Positions 27,301 through 39,683 are shown, numbered from the stretch's first letter. The stretch is 64,000 bases of DNA from Franconibacter helveticus LMG 23732 (GCF_000463115.2 NZ_AWFX01000024.1:62001-126000), one strand, 5' to 3'. Notes: generated from the sequence alone by a model not told the origin. Made by a program: numbers and translations.

Positions 27301-28833
27301 TTACTGGCGGAACGGGTTTGCGCCAGAGGTGCGGCTGGCCGCGGCAGGTTGTACCGAAGCGGCAGGTTGGGCGGTCGACATCGCTGCGTCGTTGCCTTCG
27401 CCATTAGCGGCGGCATTAACATTCGCAGTGAAGCTGTCTACCGCGGCGTCCTGCTGCGGATTCTCCGGCGCTACGCTTTCCGGCGAAGTCGGGATCGGCT
27501 TGCCGAGCGTCGTGTTCAGCGCAACCAGATCCTGTTCATTAAGCGTACCGAGCGCCGCTTTAATGTTGAGCTGGTTGATCAGGTAGTTATAACGCGCGCT
27601 GGAAAGCTGCTGTTTCGCGTTGTAAAGCGTGGTGGTCGCATCCAGTACGTCGACAATGGTACGCGTACCTACCGCGTAACCCGCTTCAGAAGCGTCCAGA
27701 GAGCTTTGCGCGGAAACCACGGCCTGCTCATAAGCTTTAATGCTGCTGATAGAAGCGTTGATGTTGTTCCAGGAAGAACGCACGGTCTGGATCACGCTGC
27801 GGTGCGCGCTTTCCAACTGCTCGCTGGCGCTGACGAAGTTAAACTGCGCCTGTTTGACCTGCGACGTTACCGAACCGCCGCTGTAGATCGGCAGATTGAA
27901 GCTCAGGCCGACAGAGTTCTGACCGATATTACGGTCTGCGTAACTCGAACTGCTGATGGCGTTTCCACGCGTCGCGCTGCCGCTGTAAGAGGTGTCGGAG
28001 ACGCTGCTGGAGGCGGTTAAGCCCAGCGTCGGCAGGTGACCGGTTTCCGCGTAGCGGATCTGCTCACGCGCCAGATCCTGGCTCAGACGCGCCTGCAACA
28101 GGGTCAGGTTGCGGTTTTCCGCTTCCTTCAGCAGTGCGTTGACGTTGTCCGGCTTGTTGGTTTTGAAAGTATCAACGTTCAGAGAAGCAAGCTGCGGATA
28201 GTAGTTGCCGCTTACCTGGCGCAGTTGTTCTACTGCGTTATCCAGATTGTTGCGCGCGGTCACTTCGTTCGCCAGCACCGTATCGTACTGGGAGCGGGCG
28301 TTCTGCACGTCGGTAATCGCAACCAGGCCTACGTTAAAGCGCTGGGTGGTTTGATCCAACTGGCGGTAAATCGCCTGTTTTTGCGCTTCTGTGTAAGAAA
28401 GGGCGTCAATGGCGCTCAGTACGTTAAAATAGGCGGTAGCGGTGTTGAGGATCAGCGTCTGCTGGTCTGTCTGATAAGTGACATCCTGGACGCCTGCGGT
28501 TTTTTCCTGCAACGTCAGGGCGCGCCATCTCGACATATCAAAGATAGTCTGGGTCAGTTGCAGCGAGCCGCTGGTGACACTGGAATTTACGCCGTCGCTA
28601 TCGCGAAAGCCGCTGGTATAGGTGTAATCGGCACCCAGACCTAACTGCGGCAGCAAGGGGCTGCGTGCTTCGTTAATTTTTTCGAATGCGGCGTCACGGT
28701 CAGCAGCGGATCGACGAAGATCCGGGTTACTTAAACGTGCCTGCTGATAAACCTGCAACAGGTTCTCTGCCTGGCTCATGGCGCTGAAACCCGTCAGGCT
28801 CAGACCGATAAGGATGGGGAGCAGTTTCTTCAT
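27301..28833 (-). CDS. tolC: Outer-membrane efflux channel TolC
   Basis: 510 residues (E. coli precursor 493-495). A signal peptide (MKKLLPILIGLSLTGFSAMSQA) precedes the trimeric beta-barrel/alpha-barrel protein; two repeated OEP domains are visible, with ARLSNPDLRRSAADRDAAFEKINEARS at the start of repeat 1. It is the exit duct for AcrAB-type pumps and type I secretion. The start at 28833 is chosen because AAGGA lies 6 bases before it; the ATG two codons earlier overlaps that site. The extra length lies in a Gln/Ala/Asn-rich C-terminal tail ending GANPFRQ. Confidence 0.98.
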   Translation of the reverse strand: MKKLLPILIGLSLTGFSAMSQAENLLQVYQQARLSNPDLRRSAADRDAAFEKINEARSPLLPQLGLGADYTYTSGFRDSDGVNSSVTSGSLQLTQTIFDMSRWRALTLQEKTAGVQDVTYQTDQQTLILNTATAYFNVLSAIDALSYTEAQKQAIYRQLDQTTQRFNVGLVAITDVQNARSQYDTVLANEVTARNNLDNAVEQLRQVSGNYYPQLASLNVDTFKTNKPDNVNALLKEAENRNLTLLQARLSQDLAREQIRYAETGHLPTLGLTASSSVSDTSYSGSATRGNAISSSSYADRNIGQNSVGLSFNLPIYSGGSVTSQVKQAQFNFVSASEQLESAHRSVIQTVRSSWNNINASISSIKAYEQAVVSAQSSLDASEAGYAVGTRTIVDVLDATTTLYNAKQQLSSARYNYLINQLNIKAALGTLNEQDLVALNTTLGKPIPTSPESVAPENPQQDAAVDSFTANVNAAANGEGNDAAMSTAQPAASVQPAAASRTSGANPFRQ

Positions 28834-28924
28834 TTGCATTCCTTGTTGTGAAGCAAAAATATTGTTAGCGCTGACAGAAGTCGAAAAATGATCGCCGATT
28901 CTAACAGAGTCAGCCTGCCGTGCG

Positions 28925-28943
28925 GCTTGGCGTAACGTGCCAT
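28925..28943 (-). promoter_or_regulatory. Marbox upstream of tolC
   Basis: On the minus strand ATGGCACGTTACGCCAAGC fits the MarA/SoxS/Rob consensus AYNGCACNNWNNRYYAAAY at all but one specified position. It lies ~90 bases upstream of the tolC start. E. coli tolC is known to be activated by these regulators. Confidence 0.7.
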
Positions 28944-29043
28944 CTGCCTTTAAATTTCATCAATCTACCACATACCCGCACCAGCAGCAGGTAAAGTGGC
29001 TTGAAATTACCAGATTCGCCACTATAAAGGAGTGGAAAACATC

Positions 29044-29676
29044 ATGAGTAAACCCGCCAAATCAGCCGTTACGTTCGCCAAAAACGATGTAGAAATTATT
29101 GCACGAGAAACGCTCTATCGCGGCTTTTTTTCACTGGATCTTTACCGCTTTCGTCACCGCCTTTTCAACGGCGAAATGAGTGGCGAAATCAAGCGTGAAA
29201 TTTTTGAGCGCGGTCATGCCGCAGTACTGCTACCCTTTGACCCGGTGCGCGACGAGGTAGTGCTTATCGAACAGATTCGTATCGCCGCCTACGACACCAG
29301 CGAAACGCCGTGGTTACTGGAGCTGGTGGCAGGCATGATTGAGCCTGGCGAAACGGTTGAAGAGGTCGCCCGCCGCGAAGCGATGGAAGAAGCCGGGCTG
29401 TCCGTCGGCCGGGTTAAAAAATTCATGAGTTATCTGGCAAGCCCGGGGGGCACCAGCGAGCGCCTTTCTTTAATGGCAGGCGAAGTGGACGCCACGACCG
29501 CGAAAGGGATTCACGGTCTGGCTGATGAAAACGAAGATATTCGGGTTCATGTGGTAAGTCGGGAGCAGGCATACCTGTGGGTTGAAGAGGGGAAAATCGA
29601 TAACGCAGCCTCGGTCATCGCATTGCAATGGCTGCAATTACATCATGAAGCATTGAGACAAGAGTGGAACACCTGA
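29044..29676 (+). CDS. nudF: ADP-ribose pyrophosphatase
   Basis: 210 residues (E. coli 209). A Nudix hydrolase that splits ADP-ribose into AMP and ribose-5-phosphate. The Nudix box reads [23 protein letters not shown] (~100-122), of the form GX5EX7REUXEEXGU, followed by the ASPGGTSE loop typical of ADP-ribose specificity. The ATG at 29044 with AAGGAGTGG upstream is preferred over an in-frame start at 29032. It is first in the nudF-yqiB-cpdA-yqiA-parE cluster. Confidence 0.97.
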   Translation: MSKPAKSAVTFAKNDVEIIARETLYRGFFSLDLYRFRHRLFNGEMSGEIKREIFERGHAAVLLPFDPVRDEVVLIEQIRIAAYDTSETPWLLELVAGMIEPGETVEEVARREAMEEAGLSVGRVKKFMSYLASPGGTSERLSLMAGEVDATTAKGIHGLADENEDIRVHVVSREQAYLWVEEGKIDNAASVIALQWLQLHHEALRQEWNT

Positions 29677-29678
29677 AA

Positions 29679-30101
29679 ATGAAGCGCTATACGCCTGACT
29701 TCCCAGAAATGATGCGCCTGTGCGAAACCAACTTCGCTCAGCTGCGCCGCCTGCTGCCACGCAACGACGAGGTGGGCGAAACCGTGAGCTATCAGGTCAA
29801 TAGCGCGCAATACCGATTAACTATCCTGGAATCTACCCGTTACACTACCCTTGTGGAAATAGAACAGACTGCGCCGAAGGTCAGTTACTGGAGCCTGCCG
29901 TCGATGTCCGTTCGGCTTTACCATGACGCGATGGTGGCGGAAGTGTGTTCGAGCCAGCAGATATTTCGTTTTAAAGCGCGCTATGATTATCCGAATAAAA
30001 AGTTGCATCAGCGCGATGAAAAGCATCAAATTAACCAGTTTCTTGCTGACTGGTTGCGCTATTGTTTAGCGCATGGAGCGATGGCGATTCCGGTTTGTTA
30101 G
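29679..30101 (+). CDS. yqiB: DUF1249 protein YqiB
   Basis: 140 residues (E. coli 140), starting [16 protein letters not shown] and ending [10 protein letters not shown] soluble protein of unknown biochemical role, conserved between nudF and cpdA. The ATG at 29679 begins 2 bases after the nudF stop, so it is translationally linked. Confidence 0.95.
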   Translation: MKRYTPDFPEMMRLCETNFAQLRRLLPRNDEVGETVSYQVNSAQYRLTILESTRYTTLVEIEQTAPKVSYWSLPSMSVRLYHDAMVAEVCSSQQIFRFKARYDYPNKKLHQRDEKHQINQFLADWLRYCLAHGAMAIPVC

Positions 30102-30125
30102 CATCGTGAAACCTAAGGACACCAT

Positions 30126-30953
30126 TTGGAAAGCCTGTTAAACCTTCCTGTTGATGGCGACGCCAGCATCAGGATTTTGCAAATAACCGATACCCACCTG
30201 TTTGCCGGAAAAGAAGAAACGCTGCTCGGCATTAAAACCTGGGAAAGCTATCAGGCGGTACTGGCGGCTATCCATGAACAGCAGCGTCCGTGCGATTTGA
30301 TTGTCGCAACCGGCGACCTGGCGCAGGATCACTCGCCCGAGGCCTACCAGCACTTCGCTTCAGGCATCGCGTCGATGGCCGCGCCCTGCGTCTGGCTGCC
30401 CGGCAACCATGATTTTCAGCCCGCTATGTACAGCGCGCTACAGGAAGCGGGTATCTCTCCAGCAAAACAGGTGACGGCAGGCGATAAATGGCAAATAGTG
30501 CTGCTCGACAGCCAGGTGTTTGGCGTACCTCATGGTGAACTTAGCGAGTATCAACTGGAGTGGCTGGAACGTAAGCTTAGCGAATCGCCCCATCGTCATA
30601 CGTTGCTGCTGTTGCATCATCACCCTTTGCCTGCGGGTTGTAGCTGGCTCGATCAGCACAGCCTGCGCAACGCGCCGGCGCTGGATGAAGTGCTGAGCCG
30701 TTTCCCTCGGGTAACAAACTTGCTGTGCGGCCATATCCATCAGGAGCTCGATCTGGACTGGAACGGGCGGCGTATACTCGCCACGCCTTCCACTTGCGTG
30801 CAGTTTAAGCCCCACTGCGCCAACTTCACGTTGGATACTATCGCGCCTGGCTGGCGCTGGCTTGAACTGCACCCGGACGGCACGCTGACCACGGAAGTGT
30901 GTCGCCTGACCAGCGCGCAGTTTCGCCCGGATATCGCCTCAGAAGGCTACTGA
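30126..30953 (+). CDS. cpdA: 3',5'-cyclic-AMP phosphodiesterase CpdA
   Basis: 275 residues (E. coli 275), a calcineurin-type metallophosphoesterase that hydrolyses cAMP. Motifs are DTHLF (~22-26), GDLAQD (~64-69), GNHD (~94-97), HHHP (~163-166) and GHIHQE (~201-206). The start is TTG at 30126, with AAGGA upstream, as in E. coli. Confidence 0.97.
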   Translation: MESLLNLPVDGDASIRILQITDTHLFAGKEETLLGIKTWESYQAVLAAIHEQQRPCDLIVATGDLAQDHSPEAYQHFASGIASMAAPCVWLPGNHDFQPAMYSALQEAGISPAKQVTAGDKWQIVLLDSQVFGVPHGELSEYQLEWLERKLSESPHRHTLLLLHHHPLPAGCSWLDQHSLRNAPALDEVLSRFPRVTNLLCGHIHQELDLDWNGRRILATPSTCVQFKPHCANFTLDTIAPGWRWLELHPDGTLTTEVCRLTSAQFRPDIASEGY

Positions 30954-31528
30954 TGCCGACGCTTCTCTATTTGCACGGCTTCAACAGTTCGCCGCGCTCC
31001 GCCAAAGCCACCAGCCTGCAACGCTGGCTTGCGCAACATCATCCTGAAATTGAGATGGTTGTGCCGCAGTTGCCGGCTTACCCGGCCGAGGCCGCGGAGC
31101 TGCTTGAATCGCTGGTGATGGAGCATGGCGGCGACGCGCTTGGCGTGGTGGGTTCTTCGCTTGGCGGTTATTACGCGACCTGGCTTTCGCAATGTTTTAT
31201 GCTGCCTGCCGTCGTGGTGAATCCGGCGGTACGCCCTTATGAATTACTCATTGATTTTTTAGGCGCCAATGAGAACCCCTACACCGGGCAGCAATATGTG
31301 TTAGAGTCTCGCCACATTTACGATCTTAAAGTCATGCAGATAGACCCGCTGGAAGCGCCGGATCTCATCTGGCTGTTGCAGCAAACAGGCGACGAAGTGC
31401 TGGATTATCGCCAGGCGGTGGCGTATTACGCCTCCTGCCGCCAGACGGTGGAGACCGGCGGTAACCACGCTTTTGTAGGCTTCGAAGATTATTTCACCCA
31501 GATTGTCGATTTCCTCGGGCTGCGCTAA
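30953..31528 (+). CDS. yqiA: Esterase YqiA
   Basis: 191 residues (E. coli 193), alpha/beta hydrolase of the UPF0227 type. The N-terminus is [15 protein letters not shown], the nucleophile elbow is GSSLGGYYA (~63-71), and the C-terminal GGNHAF supplies the catalytic His. The ATG overlaps the cpdA stop by one base (TGATG). Confidence 0.96.
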   Translation: MPTLLYLHGFNSSPRSAKATSLQRWLAQHHPEIEMVVPQLPAYPAEAAELLESLVMEHGGDALGVVGSSLGGYYATWLSQCFMLPAVVVNPAVRPYELLIDFLGANENPYTGQQYVLESRHIYDLKVMQIDPLEAPDLIWLLQQTGDEVLDYRQAVAYYASCRQTVETGGNHAFVGFEDYFTQIVDFLGLR

Positions 31529-31567
31529 GCCTGGAGTATCGATTCCGTTTTGTTATCTGACGATTAA

Positions 31568-33463
<1,896 letters not shown>

Positions 33464-33485
33464 CGGTCCCGCTCCGGCAGGCAAT

Positions 33486-33521
33486 AAAAAAGGCGATGGT
33501 TCTCATCGCCTTTCTTTTTTT
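33486..33521. terminator. Bidirectional terminator between parE and ygiN
   Basis: AAAGGCGATG and CATCGCCTTT form a 10-bp stem, flanked by an A run and by CTTTTTTT. Confidence 0.9.
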
Positions 33522-33534
33522 AGCGCTAAGCCGC

Positions 33535-33852
33535 TTACTTCACGCCTTCTTCCAGAATGCGAATATGCGTATCAAGTACATCGCCTTTTACCGCTTCGCT
33601 CCAGGATTTCATGTGCGCCGTTTGCAGGTGCGCCTGCAAATGCTGCACGCTTTCCCATTTCTCCAGCATCACGATGGAGTCTGGCGCGCTGGTCTGGAAA
33701 TCTACGCCTGCGGCGTGATCGATAAGCGGCGCGTAGCCGTGGCAACCTTCTTCCGCCAGCACCGTCGGGATAATTTTCCGAAAGGCGTCCAGCACCGCCT
33801 GGCGATGATGCGCGCCAGGGCGGGTACGAATTTCTGCAATCACTGTCAGCAT
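33535..33852 (-). CDS. ygiN: Quinol monooxygenase YgiN
   Basis: 105 residues (E. coli 104), a dimeric antibiotic-biosynthesis-monooxygenase (ABM) fold protein. It starts MLTVIAEIRTRPGAHHRQAVLDAF and contains EKWESVQHLQAHLQ. In E. coli it oxidises menadiol and may form a quinone redox cycle with MdaB, encoded 31 bases upstream. Confidence 0.95.
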   Translation of the reverse strand: MLTVIAEIRTRPGAHHRQAVLDAFRKIIPTVLAEEGCHGYAPLIDHAAGVDFQTSAPDSIVMLEKWESVQHLQAHLQTAHMKSWSEAVKGDVLDTHIRILEEGVK

Positions 33853-33883
33853 GGTTAACTCCTTTTGTAAAACCGCCTTTCAG

Positions 33884-34465
33884 TTAAGCAAAAATTTTCG
33901 CCAGATGCTCGCGATATTCTGCAACATAGCGCGGCACGTCCGGCATTTTGATGACGTCGTTAGCGATAAAGGTCGGCAGACCGCTCAGGCCGATAAATTC
34001 ATTAGCCTTATGAAACGGCAGATAAACGCCGTCCACGCCTACGCCGTGAAAGAACTGCTCTTTGTCGTCAAACGCTTCCAGCGGCGCGTTCCAGGTCAGC
34101 GACAGCATATATTTTTTGCCCTGTAGCAGGCCGCCGGAGCCATATTTTTTGGATGCGTCTGAGCGGGTGCGGCCATCGCTTGCGTACAGCGAGCCGTGGC
34201 CTTCGGTGAAAACATCGTCAATGTATTTCTTAACGGTCCACGGCGCGCCCATCCACCAGCCCGGCATCTGGTAAATAATCACGTCGGCCCAGAGGTACTT
34301 CTGTACTTCGGCTTTAACGTCATAATCGCTGTCGGCGCGAGTCACCTGAACATCATGCCCGGCGTCGCGCAGAAAACCTTCCGCGACCTCGGTCAGGGTG
34401 TCGTTAAGCTGGCCATTGGAGTGAGCGAATTTTTTCGCGCCATTGATGATAAGTACGTTGCTCAT
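33884..34465 (-). CDS. mdaB: NADPH:quinone oxidoreductase MdaB
   Basis: 193 residues (E. coli 193), flavodoxin-like fold. It reduces quinones by two electrons, avoiding semiquinones. Segments are LIINGAKKFAHSNGQLNDTL (~5-24), QMPGWWMGAPWTVKKYIDDVF and KYMLSLTWNAPLEAF. It is first of a two-gene mdaB-ygiN unit and divergent from parC. Confidence 0.96.
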   Translation of the reverse strand: MSNVLIINGAKKFAHSNGQLNDTLTEVAEGFLRDAGHDVQVTRADSDYDVKAEVQKYLWADVIIYQMPGWWMGAPWTVKKYIDDVFTEGHGSLYASDGRTRSDASKKYGSGGLLQGKKYMLSLTWNAPLEAFDDKEQFFHGVGVDGVYLPFHKANEFIGLSGLPTFIANDVIKMPDVPRYVAEYREHLAKIFA

Positions 34466-34808
34466 TATTTATCCTCTAACTATTACGTTTGGCATTAATT
34501 TTACCGCAGCAGGCGGCGCGGCAAAATGAGCAAATTGAGCAAAGACTTTTGCTTAAAAAGCAATAATCAAAGCGAAAGCAGAAAGATAACCAGCAAGTTC
34601 CCACGATGAACAACGCGGTAAAGGCACTATACTGACGGCAACTACGCAACGATAAATTGACGCACGCCCACCCGGCAGAAAAGCCTGATCGTATATACAA
34701 TACTGTGACAGCACGCCTGCGGATAAGGTACTATCGCGGGCAAAGATCTGCCCGGCGGGCAGGCATTGACGCGTGTAAAGCTACACCACGGTCTGAGGAA
34801 AAGAATTA
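34466..34808. other. mdaB-parC divergent gap, no gene seen
   Basis: 343 bases without a credible gene. A GTGACA-18-TACTAT pair near 34706-34735 could serve parC, and CTGCCCG-GCGGGCAG (~34749-34763) is a short palindrome. E. coli K-12 has ygiZ, qseC, qseB, visP (ygiW), ygiV, mqsRA and ygiS in this interval; none is present. Confidence 0.6.
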
Positions 34809-37079
34809 ATGAGCGATATGACTCACGACGGTGCAGAGCGCCTCGCGCTGCATGAGTTTACGGAAAACGCCTATCTCAACTACTCCATGTACGTCATCAT
34901 GGACCGCGCGCTGCCGTTTATCGGCGACGGGCTTAAGCCTGTTCAGCGCCGTATTGTCTATGCGATGTCGGAACTGGGGTTAAACGCCAGCGCGAAATTT
35001 AAAAAGTCGGCGCGTACCGTGGGCGACGTACTGGGTAAATATCACCCGCACGGCGACAGCGCCTGTTACGAAGCGATGGTATTGATGGCGCAGCCTTTCT
35101 CTTACCGTTACCCGCTGGTCGATGGCCAAGGGAACTGGGGGGCGCCGGACGATCCGAAATCCTTCGCGGCGATGCGTTATACCGAATCGCGCCTGTCGAA
35201 ATATGCCGAAGTGCTGCTGGGCGAGTTAGGCCAGGGAACAGTGGACTGGATCCCTAACTTCGACGGGACGTTGCAGGAGCCGAAAATGTTGCCGGCTCGC
35301 CTGCCGAATATTTTGCTGAACGGCACCACCGGCATCGCGGTAGGCATGGCGACCGATATTCCGCCGCACAACCTGCGCGAAGTCGCCAAAGCGGCCATCA
35401 GCCTGATTGAGAACCCGAAAAGCACGCTTGAAAACCTGCTTGATATCGTGCAGGGGCCGGATTACCCGACCGAGGCGGAAATCATCACCCCGCGCGACGA
35501 AATCCGTAAGATTTACCAGAGCGGCCGCGGCTCCGTGCGTATGCGCGCCGTCTGGAAAAAAGAAGATGGCGCAGTGGTTATTAGCGCGCTGCCGCACCAG
35601 GTTTCCGGCGCGCGCGTACTGGAACAAATAGCAAACCAGATGCGCGCGAAAAAGCTGCCGATGGTCGATGACCTGCGCGATGAATCCGATCACGAAAACC
35701 CGACCCGTCTGGTGATTGTGCCGCGCTCCAACCGCGTGGATATGGAGCAGGTGATGAACCACCTCTTCGCCACGACGGACCTGGAGAAAAGCTATCGCAT
35801 CAACCTCAATATGATTGGGCTTGATGGTCGCCCGTCGGTGAAAAACCTGCTGGAGATCCTCACCGAATGGCTGGCTTTCCGTCGCGATACGGTGCGCCGT
35901 CGTCTTAATTATCGTCTGGAGAAAGTCCTCAAGCGCCTGCATATCCTGGAAGGTTTGCTGGTTGCGTTTCTTAATATCGACGAAGTTATCCATATTATCC
36001 GCAGCGAAGATGAGCCGAAGCCGGTGCTGGTCAGCCGTTTCGGCATTAGCGAAACCCAGGCGGAAGCCATTCTCGAACTGAAACTGCGTCATCTCGCTAA
36101 GCTTGAAGAGATGAAAATTCGCGGCGAGCAGAGCGACCTTGAAAAAGAGCGCGACCAGATCCAGGGCATCCTCGCTTCCGAGCGCAAGATGAACACGCTG
36201 CTGAAAAAAGAGATCCAGGCGGATGCCGATGCCTACGGCGACGATCGCCGTTCGCCGCTCAATGAGCGCGAAGAGGCGAAGGCGATGAGCGAGCACGATA
36301 TGCTGCCGTCCGAGCCGGTAACCATCGTGCTTTCGCAAATGGGTTGGGTGCGCAGCGCTAAAGGCCACGATATCGACGCGCCAGGGCTTAGCTATAAAGC
36401 GGGGGACAGCTGGAAAGCGTCCGCCAAAGGCAAGACGAACCAGCCGGTTGTGTTTGTCGACTCCACCGGCCGCAGCTATGCGCTTGACCCGATAACGCTG
36501 CCTTCCGCGCGCGGACAAGGCGAGCCCATCACCGGCAAGTTGACGCTGCCGCCGGGCGCCGTTGTTGAACATATGCTGATGGCGCCGGAAGAGCAGAAGC
36601 TGTTAATGGCTTCCGACGCGGGCTACGGCTTCGTCTGTACCTTTAACGATCTGATAGCCCGTAACCGCGTGGGCAAAGCGCTTATCACGCTGCCGGAAAA
36701 CGCCAGCGTGCTGCCGCCGCTGGAGATCCACCACGACGACGATATGCTGCTGGCTATTACTCAGGCGGGGCGCATGCTGATGTTTCCGGTTGCCGATCTG
36801 CCGCAGCTTTCTAAAGGCAAAGGCAACAAAATCATCTCCATTCCTTCGGCAGAAGCGGCGAAAGGCGAAGATAAGCTCGCTTATCTCAACATCCTGCCGC
36901 CGCAAAGCACCGTGACGCTGCATGTAGGCAAGCGCAAAATTAAGCTTCGCCCCGAGGAGCTGCAAAAAGTGCATGGCGAGCGCGGGCGTCGCGGTACGCT
37001 GATGCGCGGCTTGCAGCGCATCGACCGCGTAGAGATTGACTCTCCGGCGCGCCCTACAGTGGGCGACAGCGAAGAGTAA
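34809..37079 (+). CDS. parC: DNA topoisomerase IV subunit A
   Basis: 756 residues, four more than E. coli. The catalytic tyrosine is Tyr124 in [10 protein letters not shown]. The quinolone-resistance-determining segment [13 protein letters not shown] carries Ser84 and Glu88 (E. coli Ser80 and Glu84), the susceptible-type residues. C-terminal beta-pinwheel repeats occupy ~510-756. The extra residues lie at the N-terminus ([19 protein letters not shown]). Confidence 0.99.
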   Translation: MSDMTHDGAERLALHEFTENAYLNYSMYVIMDRALPFIGDGLKPVQRRIVYAMSELGLNASAKFKKSARTVGDVLGKYHPHGDSACYEAMVLMAQPFSYRYPLVDGQGNWGAPDDPKSFAAMRYTESRLSKYAEVLLGELGQGTVDWIPNFDGTLQEPKMLPARLPNILLNGTTGIAVGMATDIPPHNLREVAKAAISLIENPKSTLENLLDIVQGPDYPTEAEIITPRDEIRKIYQSGRGSVRMRAVWKKEDGAVVISALPHQVSGARVLEQIANQMRAKKLPMVDDLRDESDHENPTRLVIVPRSNRVDMEQVMNHLFATTDLEKSYRINLNMIGLDGRPSVKNLLEILTEWLAFRRDTVRRRLNYRLEKVLKRLHILEGLLVAFLNIDEVIHIIRSEDEPKPVLVSRFGISETQAEAILELKLRHLAKLEEMKIRGEQSDLEKERDQIQGILASERKMNTLLKKEIQADADAYGDDRRSPLNEREEAKAMSEHDMLPSEPVTIVLSQMGWVRSAKGHDIDAPGLSYKAGDSWKASAKGKTNQPVVFVDSTGRSYALDPITLPSARGQGEPITGKLTLPPGAVVEHMLMAPEEQKLLMASDAGYGFVCTFNDLIARNRVGKALITLPENASVLPPLEIHHDDDMLLAITQAGRMLMFPVADLPQLSKGKGNKIISIPSAEAAKGEDKLAYLNILPPQSTVTLHVGKRKIKLRPEELQKVHGERGRRGTLMRGLQRIDRVEIDSPARPTVGDSEE

Positions 37080-37138
37080 GCCGGGCTTTTTAAACAGAAG
37101 GTGTTGGAGCAAAGCGCCAGAGATGAACCCGGCCACCA

Positions 37139-37166
37139 CGGCCCTCTCCCTTGCGGGAGGGGGCGG
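37139..37166. repeat. GC-rich intergenic palindrome after parC
   Basis: GCCCTCTCCC and GGGAGGGGGC pair around TTGC. This is the common enterobacterial CCCTCTCCC/GGGAGAGGG intergenic element. No other feature is seen in the 295-base parC-plsC gap. Confidence 0.5.
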
Positions 37167-37374
37167 GCGAGAGGCGAAGCTTAACCCGGCACTGACCTGG
37201 CGTGGCCTGACCGGCTCTGCGTAAACTTTTCCCATCGAACCCATTGTTTGTTAGCGCGTTGCGCATAAAAATAACTGTTTTGGGATCCTCAACATGATGA
37301 GCCGACAGCGGCGCCTGACCATGCCCCGAACGATTCGGGTATACTGACCAGCGGCTGCGGCTTCAGAGGTAGTT

Positions 37375-38112
37375 ATGCTATATATTGTTCGTCTGATTAT
37401 TGTTGTGCTTTATTGCATTGTTGTATGCATTCTTGGCTCCATCTGGTGCCTGTTTAGTCCACGTAATCCTCGTCATGTTGCAACTTTTGGCCATTTGTTC
37501 GGCCGTCTCGCGCCCGTTTTCGGTCTGAAGGTGGAAACCCGCAAGCCAGAAGGCGCGGAAAAATATGGCAATGCCATCTACATTGGCAACCACCAGAACA
37601 ACTACGATATGGTGACGGCCGCAAATATCGTCCAGCCGCCTACCGTTACCGTTGGCAAAAAAAGCCTGGTCTGGATCCCGTTTTTCGGCCAGCTCTACTG
37701 GCTTACCGGCAACATCCTGATCGATCGCGATAACCGCGCCAAAGCCCATACGACCATTGCGACCGTTGTGTCGCAGATCCGCAAGCGTAATATTTCCGTC
37801 TGGATGTTCCCGGAAGGGACGCGCAGCCGGGGCCGCGGGCTGCTGCCCTTTAAAACGGGCGCGTTCCACGCCGCTATCGCCGCAGGCGTGCCGATTGTGC
37901 CGGTCTGCGTCTCTAACACCAGCAATAAAATTAACCTTAACCGCTGGAATAACGGGCTGGTGATTGTCGAAATGCTGCCGCCCATCGATACCAGCGCCTG
38001 GAGCAAAGATCAGGTTCGCGACCTGGCCGCGCACTGTCGTCAGCTCATGGAAGCGAAAATTGACGAGCTGAATAAAGAAGTGGCCGAGCGCGAAGCCGCG
38101 GGTAAGCGATAA
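37375..38112 (+). CDS. plsC: 1-acyl-sn-glycerol-3-phosphate acyltransferase
   Basis: 245 residues (E. coli 245). An inner-membrane enzyme that makes phosphatidic acid from lysophosphatidic acid. An N-terminal membrane helix (~3-28) precedes the HX4D motif NHQNNYD (His73, Asp78) and FPEGTR (145-150), which binds the glycerol-3-phosphate moiety. It lies upstream of ftsP in the usual order. Confidence 0.98.
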   Translation: MLYIVRLIIVVLYCIVVCILGSIWCLFSPRNPRHVATFGHLFGRLAPVFGLKVETRKPEGAEKYGNAIYIGNHQNNYDMVTAANIVQPPTVTVGKKSLVWIPFFGQLYWLTGNILIDRDNRAKAHTTIATVVSQIRKRNISVWMFPEGTRSRGRGLLPFKTGAFHAAIAAGVPIVPVCVSNTSNKINLNRWNNGLVIVEMLPPIDTSAWSKDQVRDLAAHCRQLMEAKIDELNKEVAEREAAGKR

Positions 38113-38192
38113 TCCGCAACCGTAGTGGGGCCAGGCGGCCCCTTCCGACAGGCGCGCAACGCCGGTCGTCAGACTTTATTCATGGAGCAAGT

Positions 38193-39605
38193 ATGTCATT
38201 CAGCCGGCGTCAATTTATTCAGGCATCGGGTATAGCCCTCTGCGCAGGCGCGGTACCGCTGAAGGCCAGCGCGGCAGGACAGCAACCGGCGCTGCCTGTG
38301 CCCCCGCTGCTCGAGTCCCGGCGCGGTCAGCCGCTCTTCTTAACGCTGCAACGCGCGCACTGGTCTTTTGCTGCCGGCACCCGCGCGCAGGTGTGGGGCT
38401 TCAACGGGCGCTATATGGGGCCAACCATACGCGTCTGGAACGGCGACGACGTTAAGATGATTTACAGCAACCGCTTGCAGGAAAATGTCGCCATGACGAT
38501 AAGCGGGCTACAGGTGCCAGGGCCGCTGATTGGCGGGGCGGCGAGAATGATGAGTCCCAGCGCAGACTGGGCGCCAGTGCTGCCTGTTCGCCAGTCTGCC
38601 GCTACGCTCTGGTATCACGCTGATACGCCGAACCGCAGCGCGCAGCAGGTTTATAACGGCCTGGCGGGCATGTGGCTGGTGGAAGATGACGTCAGTAAAT
38701 CCTTACCCGTGCCGAACCACTACGGCGTGGACGACTTTCCCGTGATCATTCAGGACAAGCGGCTGGATAACTTCGGTTCGCCTGAGTACAGCGAGCCGGG
38801 GAGCGGCGGCTTTCTTGGCGATACGCTGCTGGTGAACGGCGCGCAAAGTCCTTATGTGGAAGTTTCACGCGGCTGGGTGCGTCTGCGCCTGTTGAACGCT
38901 TCTAACGCCCGACGTTACCAGCTGCAAATGAGCGACGGCCGGCCGCTGCACGTTATCGCAGGCGATCAGGGATTTCTGCCCGCGCCTGTATCAGTCAAGC
39001 AGCTGTCGCTGGCGCCTGGCGAGCGGCGCGAAGTGCTGGTCGATATGACCAACGGCGATGAAGTGTCTATTACCTGCGGCGAAGCGGCGTCGATTGTGGA
39101 CAGGATCCGTGGGTTCTTCGAACCTTCGCGCATACTGATCTCCACGCTGGTGCTGACGCTGCGGCCAACCGGGCTGCTGCCGCTGGTGACCGATAATCTG
39201 CCGATGCGGTTGCTGCCCGATGAAATCATAAACGGCACCCCGGTAAATAACCGCACAATTAACCTGGGCGACGACCCTGGCATCAACGGCCAGCTTTGGG
39301 ATATGAAACGTATTGACGTTCAGGCCCAACAGGGCACGTGGGAGCGCTGGACGGTACGTGCGGAGATGCCGCAATCTTTCCATATCGAAGGGGTGAGCTT
39401 CCTGGTGCGCAACGTTAACGGCGCAGCGCCCTTCCCGGAGGATCGCGGCTGGAAGGATACCGTCTGGGTGGATGGCCAGGTGGAGTTGCTGGTCTGGTTC
39501 GGCCAGCCTTCCTGGAGCCATTTCCCGTTCCTGTACCGCAGCCAGACGCTGGAAATGGCAGACCGTGGCTCGGTGGGGCAACTGCTGGTGAACCCCTCGC
39601 CATGA
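38193..39605 (+). CDS. ftsP: Cell division protein FtsP (SufI)
   Basis: 470 residues (E. coli 470). A twin-arginine signal MSFSRRQFIQASGIALCAGAVPLKASA directs Tat export. The mature part has the three-domain multicopper-oxidase fold without the copper ligands, for example FHIEGVSFLVRN where oxidases have HxH. It stabilises the divisome under stress. ATGGAGC precedes the ATG. Confidence 0.97.
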   Translation: MSFSRRQFIQASGIALCAGAVPLKASAAGQQPALPVPPLLESRRGQPLFLTLQRAHWSFAAGTRAQVWGFNGRYMGPTIRVWNGDDVKMIYSNRLQENVAMTISGLQVPGPLIGGAARMMSPSADWAPVLPVRQSAATLWYHADTPNRSAQQVYNGLAGMWLVEDDVSKSLPVPNHYGVDDFPVIIQDKRLDNFGSPEYSEPGSGGFLGDTLLVNGAQSPYVEVSRGWVRLRLLNASNARRYQLQMSDGRPLHVIAGDQGFLPAPVSVKQLSLAPGERREVLVDMTNGDEVSITCGEAASIVDRIRGFFEPSRILISTLVLTLRPTGLLPLVTDNLPMRLLPDEIINGTPVNNRTINLGDDPGINGQLWDMKRIDVQAQQGTWERWTVRAEMPQSFHIEGVSFLVRNVNGAAPFPEDRGWKDTVWVDGQVELLVWFGQPSWSHFPFLYRSQTLEMADRGSVGQLLVNPSP

Positions 39606-39616
39606 GCGACAACGAC

Positions 39617-39645
39617 AAAAAAGCCGCTGATGAGCGGCTTTTTTT
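39617..39645. terminator. Bidirectional terminator between ftsP and hemW
   Basis: AAAAAAGCCGCT and AGCGGCTTTTTT pair around GATG. Confidence 0.9.
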
Positions 39646-39683
39646 ATGGCTGACGGCATGCTTTTATCGCCGCTCGCTTACGC

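Noticed and set aside
35226-36572. 448-codon open frame opposite parC
   Set aside because: An antisense shadow of parC without a ribosome-binding site or known domain.
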